Positions 52,321-61,717 of a stretch of 62,787 nucleotides of DNA are shown in pieces. Where the stretch lies: assembly GCF_006538165.1 (NCBI RefSeq), contig NZ_BDLU01000066.1, forward strand, positions 1-62,787. Direction: 5' to 3'. The position numbers were made by a program, and so were the translations under genes. The DNA is from Komagataeibacter diospyri. GTDB taxonomy: Bacteria > Pseudomonadota > Alphaproteobacteria > Acetobacterales > Acetobacteraceae. Numbering within the stretch: the stretch's first letter is position 1; the number at the start of each line of letters is the position of its first letter. Under the pieces are notes generated by a model. That model was not told the DNA's origin. It saw only the letters and a list, made by a program, of their open reading frames with translations, and searched no databases.

Positions 52321-54531
52321 ATGAATTACGTTTCCATACAGGGGCGGGCCACTTCAATGTCATGGACAGCGCACGATGTGGGCCTTGTCATCCGTCAGAC
52401 AATACGGGCATTCCTGCGGCACAGGATGCTGTTCGCGCTGACCGTTCTGGGTGTGCTGGTCACGGGCGGGGCGGTCATGCTGACGCTCAAGCCGCGCTAT
52501 ACCGCGACCACGACCGTCGTGGTGTCGGGGCGCGCGCAGCAGGACCCGCTGGCCCCCAACGGGCAGCAGCAGAACCTGGCCCCGCCAGATGATGAACTGG
52601 TGTCGACCGAAGCCGCGATGATCCATTCGCGTGATGTCGCTGCCGCCGTCCTGGCGGAACTGCCGCCACCGGCCGCCGCAGCCCATGTGGGCATGCGCGA
52701 CCGGTTGTGCCACATGGGGCTGGGGTTCCTGTGCCATGCCAGCACGCCGGTTGACCCGCAGGTGCAGCGTGAGCATGAGGAAGACGCCTTCCTCAACAAC
52801 CTGACCATAACACCGGAACCCCGCACGCAGATCCTTGATATCAACGTGGTTGATGGCAATCCCCTGCGTGCGGCGGCCCTGGCCAATGCCGTGGTCACGA
52901 ATTACCAGCGCATCGCGCTGGCGCGGCAGACGGCGGACATCAATCATGTGGCGACATGGCTGGACAACCGGACGGCCGCCCTGCGGCAGCGGTGGCTGGA
53001 TGCGGTGCAGAAGGCCAATGCCTTTGATAATGCCCATGGCCTGACCAATACCACCGAGGGCAGTACCAGCACGCCGCTGATCGAACGCCAGATTGCCGAC
53101 ACCTCCGCCAACCTCAGTCAGGCGGAAGGGCGGCTGGCCGCAGCGCAGGCCCGTGCCGACGCGCTGCGTGATGCGGCCGCAAGGGGGGATGCGCGTGCGG
53201 CGGTTGCCCTGTCGCAGGAACCCATTCTGGTGGCTACGGCCAATGCGCTCATGCAGTTGCAGAGCACACGGCAGGAGGAAGCGGCCACCTATGGTCCGCA
53301 GCACCCGCGCCTGCGCGCGCTGGACCAGCAGATCGCAACGACCCGCGCCAGCCTGGAAGCCGAGACGCAGGCGGCCCTGAGCACCATCCGCGAAGACCAG
53401 ATTTCCGCCCGCGCCGAAGTCCAGCGCCTGAATGAAAACCTGGACCTGCTGCGCCAGAAGGCAGGCGGGCAGAGTGCTCCGCAGGCGGAGTACCGCACGC
53501 TGGACCAGGAAGCGCAGAGCGCACGCGCCGTGTATGAAACCTTTCTGGAGCACGCCAAGGAAGTGGTGGACCGCGCAGCCCTGCTGCAGCCGCCCATCGC
53601 TGTCGTCTCGCACGCCTCCGCCCCTGATGTGCCCAGCTTTCCCAACCGCAAGAAAATCGGTCTGGGGCTGATGGCCGTGGCGTTGGCGGCCGGGGCGGGG
53701 GCTGTCCTGCTGCGTGATTACTTTGCCGCGGGTTTTACCGAAATCGAACGCCTGCGTGCCGCCGTTCCGCTGCCACTGCTGGCGGTCGTGCCCAAGGTGG
53801 GGGGACGGACGGAACAGGCCGTGCGACGGCATGTGATCGACCACCCGTATTCCCGCGCGACCGAGGCGGTACGCAGTCTTGTCATGCAGTTGTCCATGCG
53901 GGTGCATGAAGCGGGGCAGCCGATGTGCCTTGCCATTACCTCTGCCGGACCGGAAGAAGGCAAGAGCACGCTGGCGCTGTGGATGGCGACAGTGGCACGG
54001 CGGGGCGGGCAGAAGGTACTGGTGATCGATGCCGACCACCGTCGGGGCATGCTGGACCAGTACCTGGCCGATGCCACGACGGGCCGTCCCTCACTGGGCA
54101 TGAGTGATCTTGTGACGACAGGGGTGCCGGTGGCCGACGTCATCCGCACCGACCCCGATACCGGTTTTGACTACATTCCCGCAGGCCGCACGATGCAGCA
54201 TGCCTTCAGCCCCGTCGAAATCCGGCGCCTGCGCGCGATACTGACGGAACTGAAGCGGTCGTATGAACTGGTCATCATCGATTGCCCACCACTGCTGGGA
54301 CTGAGTGACGCGCTGGTGCACGCCAACATGGCCGATCAGGTCATTTTTGTCTGCCGCTGGAAAAGCACTGCGCAGCGCGCCGTCATGGCCTGCCTGGAAC
54401 GGCTGGAGGGATATGGCGCGCCAGTGGCGGGCGTGGTGGCCACCATGGTGGAAGATAACGCCATGGACGTGATGGGCTACAGCTACGGCAACCGGGACAT
54501 CAAGATCCTGAGCCGTTTTGACGAGAAATGA
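52321..54531 (+). CDS. Wzc/GumC-type polysaccharide co-polymerase with BY-kinase domain
   Basis: 736 residues. An N-terminal Wzz domain lies between two membrane helices (LFALTVLGVLVTGGAVMLTL near 45 and LGLMAVALAAGAGAVLL near 450), with a long periplasmic coiled coil between them (for example NLSQAEGRLAAAQARADALRDAAA). The C-terminal cytoplasmic kinase has Walker A SAGPEEGKST (about 540), Walker A' VLVIDADHRR and Walker B LVIIDCPP. The tail has only two tyrosines (GYSYG), far fewer than the Tyr clusters of many Wzc proteins. GumC itself lacks a kinase; here it is fused, as in ExoP. It controls chain length and export with the Wza-like protein at 58627. Confidence 0.92.
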   Translation: MNYVSIQGRATSMSWTAHDVGLVIRQTIRAFLRHRMLFALTVLGVLVTGGAVMLTLKPRYTATTTVVVSGRAQQDPLAPNGQQQNLAPPDDELVSTEAAMIHSRDVAAAVLAELPPPAAAAHVGMRDRLCHMGLGFLCHASTPVDPQVQREHEEDAFLNNLTITPEPRTQILDINVVDGNPLRAAALANAVVTNYQRIALARQTADINHVATWLDNRTAALRQRWLDAVQKANAFDNAHGLTNTTEGSTSTPLIERQIADTSANLSQAEGRLAAAQARADALRDAAARGDARAAVALSQEPILVATANALMQLQSTRQEEAATYGPQHPRLRALDQQIATTRASLEAETQAALSTIREDQISARAEVQRLNENLDLLRQKAGGQSAPQAEYRTLDQEAQSARAVYETFLEHAKEVVDRAALLQPPIAVVSHASAPDVPSFPNRKKIGLGLMAVALAAGAGAVLLRDYFAAGFTEIERLRAAVPLPLLAVVPKVGGRTEQAVRRHVIDHPYSRATEAVRSLVMQLSMRVHEAGQPMCLAITSAGPEEGKSTLALWMATVARRGGQKVLVIDADHRRGMLDQYLADATTGRPSLGMSDLVTTGVPVADVIRTDPDTGFDYIPAGRTMQHAFSPVEIRRLRAILTELKRSYELVIIDCPPLLGLSDALVHANMADQVIFVCRWKSTAQRAVMACLERLEGYGAPVAGVVATMVEDNAMDVMGYSYGNRDIKILSRFDEK

Positions 54532-54550
54532 ACAACAGGGGGACGAAATC

Positions 54551-55702
54551 TTGAAAGTTCTGCATATCTGTCGCCAGTTCAGTCCCTCTGTCGGTGGGCT
54601 GGAGGATTCACTGCTCAACCTTGCCCGCAGCCAGAGACAGGATATGGGCATTGATGCGCAGGTCCTGACGCTCGACAGTGTATTCGGGCGCCCGGGCAGG
54701 CTTGCGCATCGTGACATGGTCGATGGCATACCGGTCATCCGCATTCCGTGGCGGGGTTCGACCCGCTATCCGCTGGCGCCACAGGTGCTGCGGCATATCG
54801 GGACGTTTGACCTGCTGCATGTCCATGCGATCGATTTCTTTTTCGATTTTCTGGCATGGACATGGCCGTTCCACCGCAAGACCATGATCGCGTCCACCCA
54901 TGGCGGTTTTTTCCATACCGGTGCGTTGCGGCGGATCAAGGAAATATGGTTCCGCACCATCACGCCGGTTTCCGTGCGGGCATATAAACGCATTGTCGCA
55001 TGCAGCTACAGTGATGCCGACCTGTTCCGTACCGTGGCGGCGGGACGGTTGCAGACGATTGAAAACGGCATCAACCAGACGCGCTTCCGTGATGCGGCAT
55101 CCCATGCGCCGGGGCGCACCATCCTCGCCTTCGGGCGTTTTGCCGTGCACAAGCGGCTCAAGCTCCTGTTCCAGCTTGTCGCCCTGCTGCGGCGCGAAAG
55201 TCCGGACTGGAAACTGATCGTTGCGGGGCAGGATTCCAACCTGACGGTGGCCGATCTGCAGCGGCAGGCACAGGCATGTGGCATTACGGATGCCCTGCGT
55301 ATCGTGTCAGGCCCGTCGGATGCCGCCCTACGTGACCTGATGGGGGAGGCAAGCTTCTTTGGCTGTCTGTCCGCGCATGAGGGATTTGGCCTTGCGGCGG
55401 TGGAGGCAATGTCCGCAGGGCTGGTCCCGATCCTGAGCAACATCACACCCTTTGCCCGGCTCATGCAGCAGGGAGCGGCAGGCGTCATGGTCGATCCTGA
55501 CAACCTTGCCCCCGGCGCGCGGGAAGTGGAGGCACTGGCCGCATCCCTGCCCGATACGGCGGATGCATTGCGGGCGCGTAATATGGAAGTGGCCAGCCGT
55601 TACGACTGGAACAGTGTCGCGCAGGAATATGTGCGCCTCTATCAACAGGTTCTGGGTCAGGCGGGGCCACGATCCGTCATGGCGACAGCAGGGGCGGAGT
55701 GA
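54551..55702 (+). CDS. aceA: Alpha-mannosyltransferase AceA (GT4, GumH-like)
   Basis: Transfers mannose from GDP-Man to cellobiosyl-PP-lipid, the first side-chain sugar of acetan. The TTG at 54551 is preferred (GGGGG eight bases upstream) and gives 383 residues; a TTG at 54518 would give 394. Published mutagenesis of AceA found His127, Ser162, Lys211, Glu287 and Glu295 essential. All five are present here with exactly the same spacing (H128, S163, K212, E288, E296 when counted from 54518), in STHGG, ACSYSD, VHKRLK and the EX7E motif AHEGFGLAAVE. That makes the identification firm. Its stop overlaps the next ATG by one base. Confidence 0.96.
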   Translation: MKVLHICRQFSPSVGGLEDSLLNLARSQRQDMGIDAQVLTLDSVFGRPGRLAHRDMVDGIPVIRIPWRGSTRYPLAPQVLRHIGTFDLLHVHAIDFFFDFLAWTWPFHRKTMIASTHGGFFHTGALRRIKEIWFRTITPVSVRAYKRIVACSYSDADLFRTVAAGRLQTIENGINQTRFRDAASHAPGRTILAFGRFAVHKRLKLLFQLVALLRRESPDWKLIVAGQDSNLTVADLQRQAQACGITDALRIVSGPSDAALRDLMGEASFFGCLSAHEGFGLAAVEAMSAGLVPILSNITPFARLMQQGAAGVMVDPDNLAPGAREVEALAASLPDTADALRARNMEVASRYDWNSVAQEYVRLYQQVLGQAGPRSVMATAGAE

Positions 55703-57180
55703 TGGCGCAGAGCAAATTTTCCACCAATTTCCTGTTCAACGTATTCGGTTCCATTTTCCCGATCATCGTCTCGCTGGGCACCGTGCCGTTCTACCTTCAC
55801 CTTATTGGCACGGACCGGTACGGCATTGTTGCGATTTCGTGGATCCTGCTGGGGTATCTGGGGTTTCTGGATTTCGGGCTGTCACGCGCATCGGCCAATG
55901 CGCTGGCGCAGCTGGGGCACGCCACGGCGCGTGAGCGTTCGCCCGTGCTGATGACGGCGTTCTACAGCAATCTTGGCCTGGGGGCGCTGGGGGGGCTGAT
56001 CCTGTATCCGATCGGGGACATGGTTCTGCTGCATTTCGTGCGTATCCCGCCCGACCTGCTGGCGGAAACGCGCCACGCCTATCCCTGGATGGCGGTCATG
56101 CTGCCACTGGGCATGGTCAATGGCGTGGCGACGGGGGCGCTGGAATCGCGTGAACGCTTCCTGCTGTCCAACATGCTCAATTCCAGCACCACCATGGCGG
56201 GGCAGATCATTCCGCTGATCTGCATCCATTTTTTCGGTCCGCAACTTACGGTTGTCCTTCCCTCCATCGTGCTGTCACGGCTGGCCATGATCGGGCTGGC
56301 CTATTGCGTGGTCATGGTGCTGGAATGGCCGATCCGGCCAATGGATTTTGACGTGAAATGGCTCAAGCGCCTGCTGGGCTACGGATCATGGGTCAGTATT
56401 TCCAGCCTGATAAACCCGCTGCTGGATACGTCCAACCAGCTTATCATCGGTGCGACGCTGGGGGTGACATCGGTGGGGCAGTACACCGTGCCGATGAACC
56501 TTGCCATGCGTTCGCAGGTTGTGGCGACGGCGCTGGCCCGCACGCTGTTCCCGCGCCTGTCGCGCGCTGACAGGGGGGAGGCGGTCGACCTGACCCGGCG
56601 GGCCACCGCGTCGCTGACCTACGGGTTTGGCATGATCTGCGCGCCGGGCATCCTGTTTTCGGGGGCGTTCCTGCATATGTGGGTTGGTGGGAGCTTTGCC
56701 GATGTTTCGCGCCCCGTGGCTGAAATCCTGATGTTCGGGGCATGGACCAACGGTATTGCCTTCCTGCCGTATGGGTTGCTGCAGGGGCAGGGGCGGCCCC
56801 ATATCACGGCCAAGGTCTCGATGGTGGAGATCCTGCCCTTTTTCTGCGTGCTGTGGGTCATGATAAAATGGTGGGGCCTGCCGGGGGCCGCCGCGGCCTG
56901 GACGTTGCGGGTCACGATTAATTTAATTGCTCTTTACCTGTTGTCGGATTGCCTGTCACAGCAGACTTGGCGACTTGTGCCGGGGGTGTTGATAATGACA
57001 GGGGCGCTGATTGTGAGTCTGTTGATTCCCATGAATCTGATAGCTTCCGCATGCGCCGCCACCATGGCGGGGCTGGCGATGGCTGTCGCTGCATACCGGC
57101 TGGACCCGGGACTGCGTGACATGGCTCACCGATTTATCCAGCGTGCGGGGGGCAATCCCCGTCTTACGATTACAGGTTAG
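55702..57180 (+). CDS. Wzx-type lipid-linked oligosaccharide flippase (GumJ-like)
   Basis: 492 residues, twelve or more membrane helices, MOP-superfamily polysaccharide transporter. Signature parts: NFLFNVFGSIFPIIVSLGTVPFYLHLIGTDRYGIVAISWILLGYLGFLDFGLSRA and GYGSWVSISSLINPLLDTSNQLIIGATLG. It would flip the completed acetan heptasaccharide to the periplasm. The ATG overlaps the aceA stop (TGATG). Confidence 0.92.
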   Translation: MAQSKFSTNFLFNVFGSIFPIIVSLGTVPFYLHLIGTDRYGIVAISWILLGYLGFLDFGLSRASANALAQLGHATARERSPVLMTAFYSNLGLGALGGLILYPIGDMVLLHFVRIPPDLLAETRHAYPWMAVMLPLGMVNGVATGALESRERFLLSNMLNSSTTMAGQIIPLICIHFFGPQLTVVLPSIVLSRLAMIGLAYCVVMVLEWPIRPMDFDVKWLKRLLGYGSWVSISSLINPLLDTSNQLIIGATLGVTSVGQYTVPMNLAMRSQVVATALARTLFPRLSRADRGEAVDLTRRATASLTYGFGMICAPGILFSGAFLHMWVGGSFADVSRPVAEILMFGAWTNGIAFLPYGLLQGQGRPHITAKVSMVEILPFFCVLWVMIKWWGLPGAAAAWTLRVTINLIALYLLSDCLSQQTWRLVPGVLIMTGALIVSLLIPMNLIASACAATMAGLAMAVAAYRLDPGLRDMAHRFIQRAGGNPRLTITG

Positions 57181-57188
57181 GGTAAGGT

Positions 57189-58565
57189 ATGAAGGTAGGG
57201 CGGTTGCAGGATGGTGCCAGGGTATGGCGCTGCCTGTCGCGGGGACCGGTCGGGGTGGTGGTGCTGGGGATCGGTCTGCATGCGCACGGTGCGCATGCGC
57301 AGTTGATCCAGCAGCTTTTCCCGTCTGATATTCCCGGTTATTCCACGGATATGACCGGGTCGGTCGTAACCCGGCAGATGATGGGCCAGCAGACGGACGG
57401 CATTGGCCTGGGTAGCTGGCTGCTACGGCCCAGCGCGTCGGAAAACGTGGGTTATAATTCCAACACGCTGGGTATCCCGGGGTCGGGCAGCCCCGTAGTA
57501 CAGACTTCGGCCAATGTCAGCGTCAATTCACGCTGGCGGCGTCACGCGCTGGGGGCGTCGGTAGGTATGGATGACCATCGTTATCCCACGCAGTCGATCG
57601 CCAGTTACACCAACTGGCACGGCAATATCGGCGGGACGCTCAACCTGGGCCACGACACGCTCAGCATGGCCTATTCCCACTATCAGTACCACCTGTCCGC
57701 GACCAATCTGGGCGTGTATGGCGTGGTCTATCCCGTGCCCTATCAGGTCAATGACGGACGACTGACCTATACCAAGATGTTTGGCCGTTTCAGCCTGATC
57801 CCGGCATTCGATTATCAGGACTTCTCCTTCGGGACGGCGCCGGGGCCGATTTCCATTGATTACGGCACCATCAGTCACAAGACTGAAACAGGGTCGCTGA
57901 CCTCGCGCTATGAATTTTCGCGCGGGAATGCGGCTGTCATCGTTTTTCGCGGGTCCGCGGCACAGTATGATTCCGCACCGGAGGCATCGGTCAACAACTA
58001 TGCCGATGGGGCAGGTTTCGGTGGTGTAGATTTCCGTAGCGGGCAGGTGTGGCAGTACCGCCTGCTGGTTGGCGGGGAAACACGCAGTTTCAGCAGCGGC
58101 CGCAGCCCTTCGGTCACGACCCCCACGTTTGAGGTCAATGTGTCATGGATGCCGCGCCGCATCGATACCGTCACCCTGACGGCGGCACGCCACCTGAGCG
58201 ACCCGGAAACCCCGTTCGCCCGCAATCAGGTCGTAACCGACGTGCGGATGCAATGGGATCATGAACTGCGGCATAACGTGTTCCTCCGCGCCTATGCCGA
58301 ATATGGGGAAAGCGCATCGCAGTCCAGCATGACGGTCACCACGGGTTCCGCCACGTCCAGCCTGGAAGGGAGCCGCCTGCAGAAACAGATCCATTTTGGC
58401 GGATCTGTTTTCTGGAACATCGACCGTCACGTACGTGCGTCCCTTACCTACAACTATGTCAATAACGCCACATCGGGCGGGAACGTGAATTATCTGAACA
58501 TCCCGGGGCGTCTTTCCACGTTTACGAGCAATACAATACTGTTGGGCTTTTCCTTTTCCGGCTGA
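57189..58565 (+). CDS. Outer-membrane beta-barrel protein of the acetan operon (BBP2-like)
   Basis: 458 residues. Signal-like start (GPVGVVVLGIGLHAHGAHA), then a series of amphipathic beta strands with alternating aromatic residues (RLTYTKMFGRFSLIPAFDYQDFSF, SLTYNYVNNAT) ending in LGFSFSG with an aromatic near the C-terminus. It resembles the beta-barrel family often found in alphaproteobacterial exopolysaccharide loci. It starts eight bp after the flippase and lies next to the Wza-like gene, so it may be an outer-membrane part or anchor of the export system. Its exact role is unknown. Confidence 0.78.
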   Translation: MKVGRLQDGARVWRCLSRGPVGVVVLGIGLHAHGAHAQLIQQLFPSDIPGYSTDMTGSVVTRQMMGQQTDGIGLGSWLLRPSASENVGYNSNTLGIPGSGSPVVQTSANVSVNSRWRRHALGASVGMDDHRYPTQSIASYTNWHGNIGGTLNLGHDTLSMAYSHYQYHLSATNLGVYGVVYPVPYQVNDGRLTYTKMFGRFSLIPAFDYQDFSFGTAPGPISIDYGTISHKTETGSLTSRYEFSRGNAAVIVFRGSAAQYDSAPEASVNNYADGAGFGGVDFRSGQVWQYRLLVGGETRSFSSGRSPSVTTPTFEVNVSWMPRRIDTVTLTAARHLSDPETPFARNQVVTDVRMQWDHELRHNVFLRAYAEYGESASQSSMTVTTGSATSSLEGSRLQKQIHFGGSVFWNIDRHVRASLTYNYVNNATSGGNVNYLNIPGRLSTFTSNTILLGFSFSG

Positions 58566-58626
58566 CGAAGGCTGGCCGCACGGGCGAAAGCGAAGGAAAA
58601 CCACATTGAATGATTTGGGAGTGACC

Positions 58627-59217
58627 ATGTTTGCAATGATACGGAACACGTGTCGGCCCATGATGATGCAGGCAGCCGGCGTCACGGCCCTGCTTGCCCT
58701 GAGCTGCTGCGCCTCGGCGCGGGAGCAGTCCTTTGAAGCGGTCGATACCCGGGCCTACCATCTTGGTCCGGGCGATCAGGTGCGTGTCATTACCTATAAC
58801 GACCCGCAACTGAGCAACACGTTTACCGTAAGTGACAATGGAAATATCGATTTCCCGCTGCTGGGTACGGTGCATGCGGCAGGGGCCGAGCCACGTGATC
58901 TGGCCCAGCGCATTTCCACCAGCCTTGAACAGAAGGGTATCCTGACCCAGCCCAGCGTATCGGTGGAAGTCGCGCAGTACAGGCCGATCTATATCCTGGG
59001 CGAGGTCAACCACCCCGGCCAGTATCCCTATCAGCCGGGTATGACCATGCTGACCGCTGTCGCACTGGCGGGTGGCTTTACCTATCGCGCCGTGACCAAC
59101 CGTGCGACCGATGTACGGCATGAAGACCTTGATACCCCCGCACATGAAGGCCGCATATCACGTGCGACCGTCCTGCTGCCCGGTGATGTGGTGACGATCG
59201 ACGAGCGGTTTTTCTAA
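58627..59217 (+). CDS. Wza/GumB-type polysaccharide export lipoprotein
   Basis: 196 residues from the ATG at 58627 with GGGAG five bases upstream; a TTG at 58606 is less likely. Lipoprotein signal AAGVTALLALSCC. Polysaccharide-export domain YHLGPGDQVRVITYNDPQLSNTFTVSDNGNIDFPLLGTV, then a SLBB domain PIYILGEVNHPGQYPYQPGMTMLTAVALAGGFTYRA and VLLPGDVVTIDERFF. This is a short Wza/GumB lacking the extra D3/D4 parts, as GumB does. It would form the export channel with the Wzc-like protein. Confidence 0.94.
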   Translation: MFAMIRNTCRPMMMQAAGVTALLALSCCASAREQSFEAVDTRAYHLGPGDQVRVITYNDPQLSNTFTVSDNGNIDFPLLGTVHAAGAEPRDLAQRISTSLEQKGILTQPSVSVEVAQYRPIYILGEVNHPGQYPYQPGMTMLTAVALAGGFTYRAVTNRATDVRHEDLDTPAHEGRISRATVLLPGDVVTIDERFF

Positions 59218-59251
59218 AACCTGACAAGATACATGTAATTAGGGGGATAAC

Positions 59252-60403
59252 ATGCCCAAGGCCCGTTCCATCCCCAGCCTGACCGGCGTACGTGGAGTTG
59301 CGGCGTTATGGGTTTTCATGACCCATTTCTATGGTCTGGCTGCCGATATCCTGCACCAGCCATGGATGCTGCATTCGCTGTTCCTGTTTAACGGCTTTCG
59401 GGGCGTGGACCTGTTTTTCGTGCTGTCGGGCTTTATCCTCATGCATGTGCATGAAGGGCAGTTCGCTGTCCTGCGGTGGCATGTTATCCGGGACTTTTTT
59501 ATTGTCCGCTTCTTCCGGGTCTATCCACTCAATACATTCGTGCTGCTGGCCATGGTGCCGCTTGTGCTGCTTTCGCCCGGTTATGTAGCCATGCAGCGTT
59601 ATTATACCGATCCGGCCTTCGCCTATCGCGCACATAACCTGTCCCTGCCAGGGTTTGTGCAGACCCTGCTGCTGGTCCAGAGCTGGACCGTGCTGAAGCT
59701 GGGGGAATGGAACATCGTGTCATGGACCCTGAGTGCGGAGGTGCTGGGGTATCTCCTGTTCCCGCTGCTGGCCATGGGGGCGATGCGTATTGTATCCCCG
59801 CGCCATGCGCTTGCATTGTGCGTGGCCAGCCTTGGGGTGCTGGTTGCGGTGCTGTTTGTCTGCCATCATGCCAATAACAACCCGACAGGCACATTTGGCG
59901 CCATTCGCATGTTCTTTTGCTTTTCTGCGGGAATATTGCTGTACCGCGCCTATCATATGCTGCCCGACAGCATGGAACGGCATGCATCATCCATTACATT
60001 GGCGGCTGTCGCGTTTATTGCGGCGACACTGTTCTTTCCGGTTGTGCCGGTTCTGGATGTTTTCGGGTTTACGGCACTTGTTTTCGGGCTGGCCTACCAG
60101 CGCGGCGGGGTGGATGCGCTGTTGCGTTCGGGGCCGGTCATCTGGCTGGGGCGTATATCATTTTCGTTTTACCTGACGCATTACCTGATTATTGGCATCA
60201 TATCATGGGGTATGGGCGAATGGCTGCGTCATCTTGGCTTCGTGCCGGGGCTTGCGGTGACTTTTGCAATATTCGGGTTGTGCCTGCTTGTGGGTGCGGT
60301 CTGTTATCACCTGGTTGAACGCCCTTCGCAGCGTTTTGGCCGCAGGGTCATGCAGCGGGTCGAAGCACGTGACGCCATGATTGCAGTGCGCGGTGCGGCC
60401 TGA
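59252..60403 (+). CDS. Acyltransferase 3 family membrane protein, second copy
   Basis: 383 residues; GGGGG lies before the ATG. About ten membrane helices with SLTGVRGVAALWVFMTHFYG (RG and H), FFVLSGFILMHVHEG, FFIVRFFRVYPLNTFVLLA, NIVSWTLSAEVLGYLLFPLLA and RISFSFYLTHYLIIG. Predicted O-acetyltransferase for acetan or another exported glycan. It closes the gum-like operon. It shares little with the copy at 40312 beyond family motifs, so the two probably acetylate different positions. Confidence 0.88.
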   Translation: MPKARSIPSLTGVRGVAALWVFMTHFYGLAADILHQPWMLHSLFLFNGFRGVDLFFVLSGFILMHVHEGQFAVLRWHVIRDFFIVRFFRVYPLNTFVLLAMVPLVLLSPGYVAMQRYYTDPAFAYRAHNLSLPGFVQTLLLVQSWTVLKLGEWNIVSWTLSAEVLGYLLFPLLAMGAMRIVSPRHALALCVASLGVLVAVLFVCHHANNNPTGTFGAIRMFFCFSAGILLYRAYHMLPDSMERHASSITLAAVAFIAATLFFPVVPVLDVFGFTALVFGLAYQRGGVDALLRSGPVIWLGRISFSFYLTHYLIIGIISWGMGEWLRHLGFVPGLAVTFAIFGLCLLVGAVCYHLVERPSQRFGRRVMQRVEARDAMIAVRGAA

Positions 60404-60640
60404 CCCCCTGTATTCAGGAAATCGTGTTATTCTGCCTCAATACTGTTTTTTGTCTCATTAAGGCACCGTTCTCCATATTTATGACACAGACCGCCCATTA
60501 GACTGTCGTAATCTGATTGTGGTTATACATGGTTGTTACAGTATTCCTGTCCGGCTTCAATGCGTGGAACGATCGGCTTTTTTCCCGTTGTGAAAAGTCA
60601 TGGGGGCGTACGGCCATGTTACGGGGGAAGGAAGTAGGAA
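60404..60640. promoter_or_regulatory. Upstream region of rfbBA
   Basis: 237 bp, AT-rich at 60420-60540, probably holding the rfbB promoter. A near-consensus AGGAAG site sits just before rfbB. No terminator was recognised after the acyltransferase. Confidence 0.4.
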
Positions 60641-61717
60641 ATGCGCATACTGATAACGGGAGGCTGCGGGTTTATCGGTTCCGCGGTAGTAAGGCACCTG
60701 ATTGCCCAGACCTCGCATGATGTCCTCAATGTCGATGCCCTGACATATGCCGCAAGTATAAGGGCAACGGAAGACGCCACGGCAAGCGGGCGTTACAGGC
60801 TGGAAGTTGCAAATATTACGGACGCTGCCGCCATGGCGCGGGTATTTGACGATTTCGCCCCCGATGCCGTCATGCACCTGGCAGCGGAAAGCCATGTGGA
60901 CCGTTCCATTGACGGACCCGGCACATTTGTCAGCACAAATATAGTTGGTACCTATACATTGCTTGAGGCTGCGCGGGCGTGGTGGATGCGACAGGATGAG
61001 GGGCGGCGGAAATCATTCCGTTTTCACCATATCTCGACTGATGAAGTCTTTGGTGCGTTACGTCCGGGTGACCCGCCCTTTACCGAACAGACCCCCTATG
61101 ACCCGCGTAGTCCGTATTCGGCCAGCAAGGCATCATCCGACCATCTGGTGCGGGCATGGTACCATACTTATGGCCTGCCGACATTTGTCACCAACACCAC
61201 CAATAATTACGGGCCGTGGCATTTTCCTGAAAAACTGATCCCCCTGGTGACGATCAATGCGATCGAGGGCCGGGAACTGCCGGTTTACGGCACGGGACAG
61301 AATGTACGCGACTGGTTGTTTGTCGAAGACCATGCCGAGGCGCTGGTTCGCGCGGTGGAACAGGGACAGCCGGGTGAAACCTATGCCATTGGCGCGCGAC
61401 AGCCGCGTACCAACATGCAGGTGGTGGAAGCAATCTGCGCAATACTTGATGAACTGCGTCCCAATCCGGCAGGCCCGCATGCGCGCCTGATACGCCATGT
61501 GACCGACCGGCCGGGACATGACTTCCGTTATGAAATCGACCCGACCCATGCGGAACAGGCACTGGGCTGGCGTGCGCGCCATGATTTTGAACATGGCATC
61601 CGCCGCACGGTGCAGTGGTACCTGGATAACCGGGAATGGTGGGAAAGCATTCGGGCCGCCCGTTACAGCGGGGAACGCCTTGGCCACGCGGGTGACAAGA
61701 TGGGAACAGCAGCATGA
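60641..61717 (+). CDS. rfbB: dTDP-glucose 4,6-dehydratase
   Basis: 358 residues. NAD site [38 protein letters not shown], the catalytic STDEVFGAL and the [22 protein letters not shown] (YxxxK), then [15 protein letters not shown] and [14 protein letters not shown]. Second step of dTDP-L-rhamnose synthesis. Its stop overlaps the rfbA start (ATGA). rfbC and rfbD lie 23 kb away at the other end of the locus. Confidence 0.97.
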   Translation: MRILITGGCGFIGSAVVRHLIAQTSHDVLNVDALTYAASIRATEDATASGRYRLEVANITDAAAMARVFDDFAPDAVMHLAAESHVDRSIDGPGTFVSTNIVGTYTLLEAARAWWMRQDEGRRKSFRFHHISTDEVFGALRPGDPPFTEQTPYDPRSPYSASKASSDHLVRAWYHTYGLPTFVTNTTNNYGPWHFPEKLIPLVTINAIEGRELPVYGTGQNVRDWLFVEDHAEALVRAVEQGQPGETYAIGARQPRTNMQVVEAICAILDELRPNPAGPHARLIRHVTDRPGHDFRYEIDPTHAEQALGWRARHDFEHGIRRTVQWYLDNREWWESIRAARYSGERLGHAGDKMGTAA

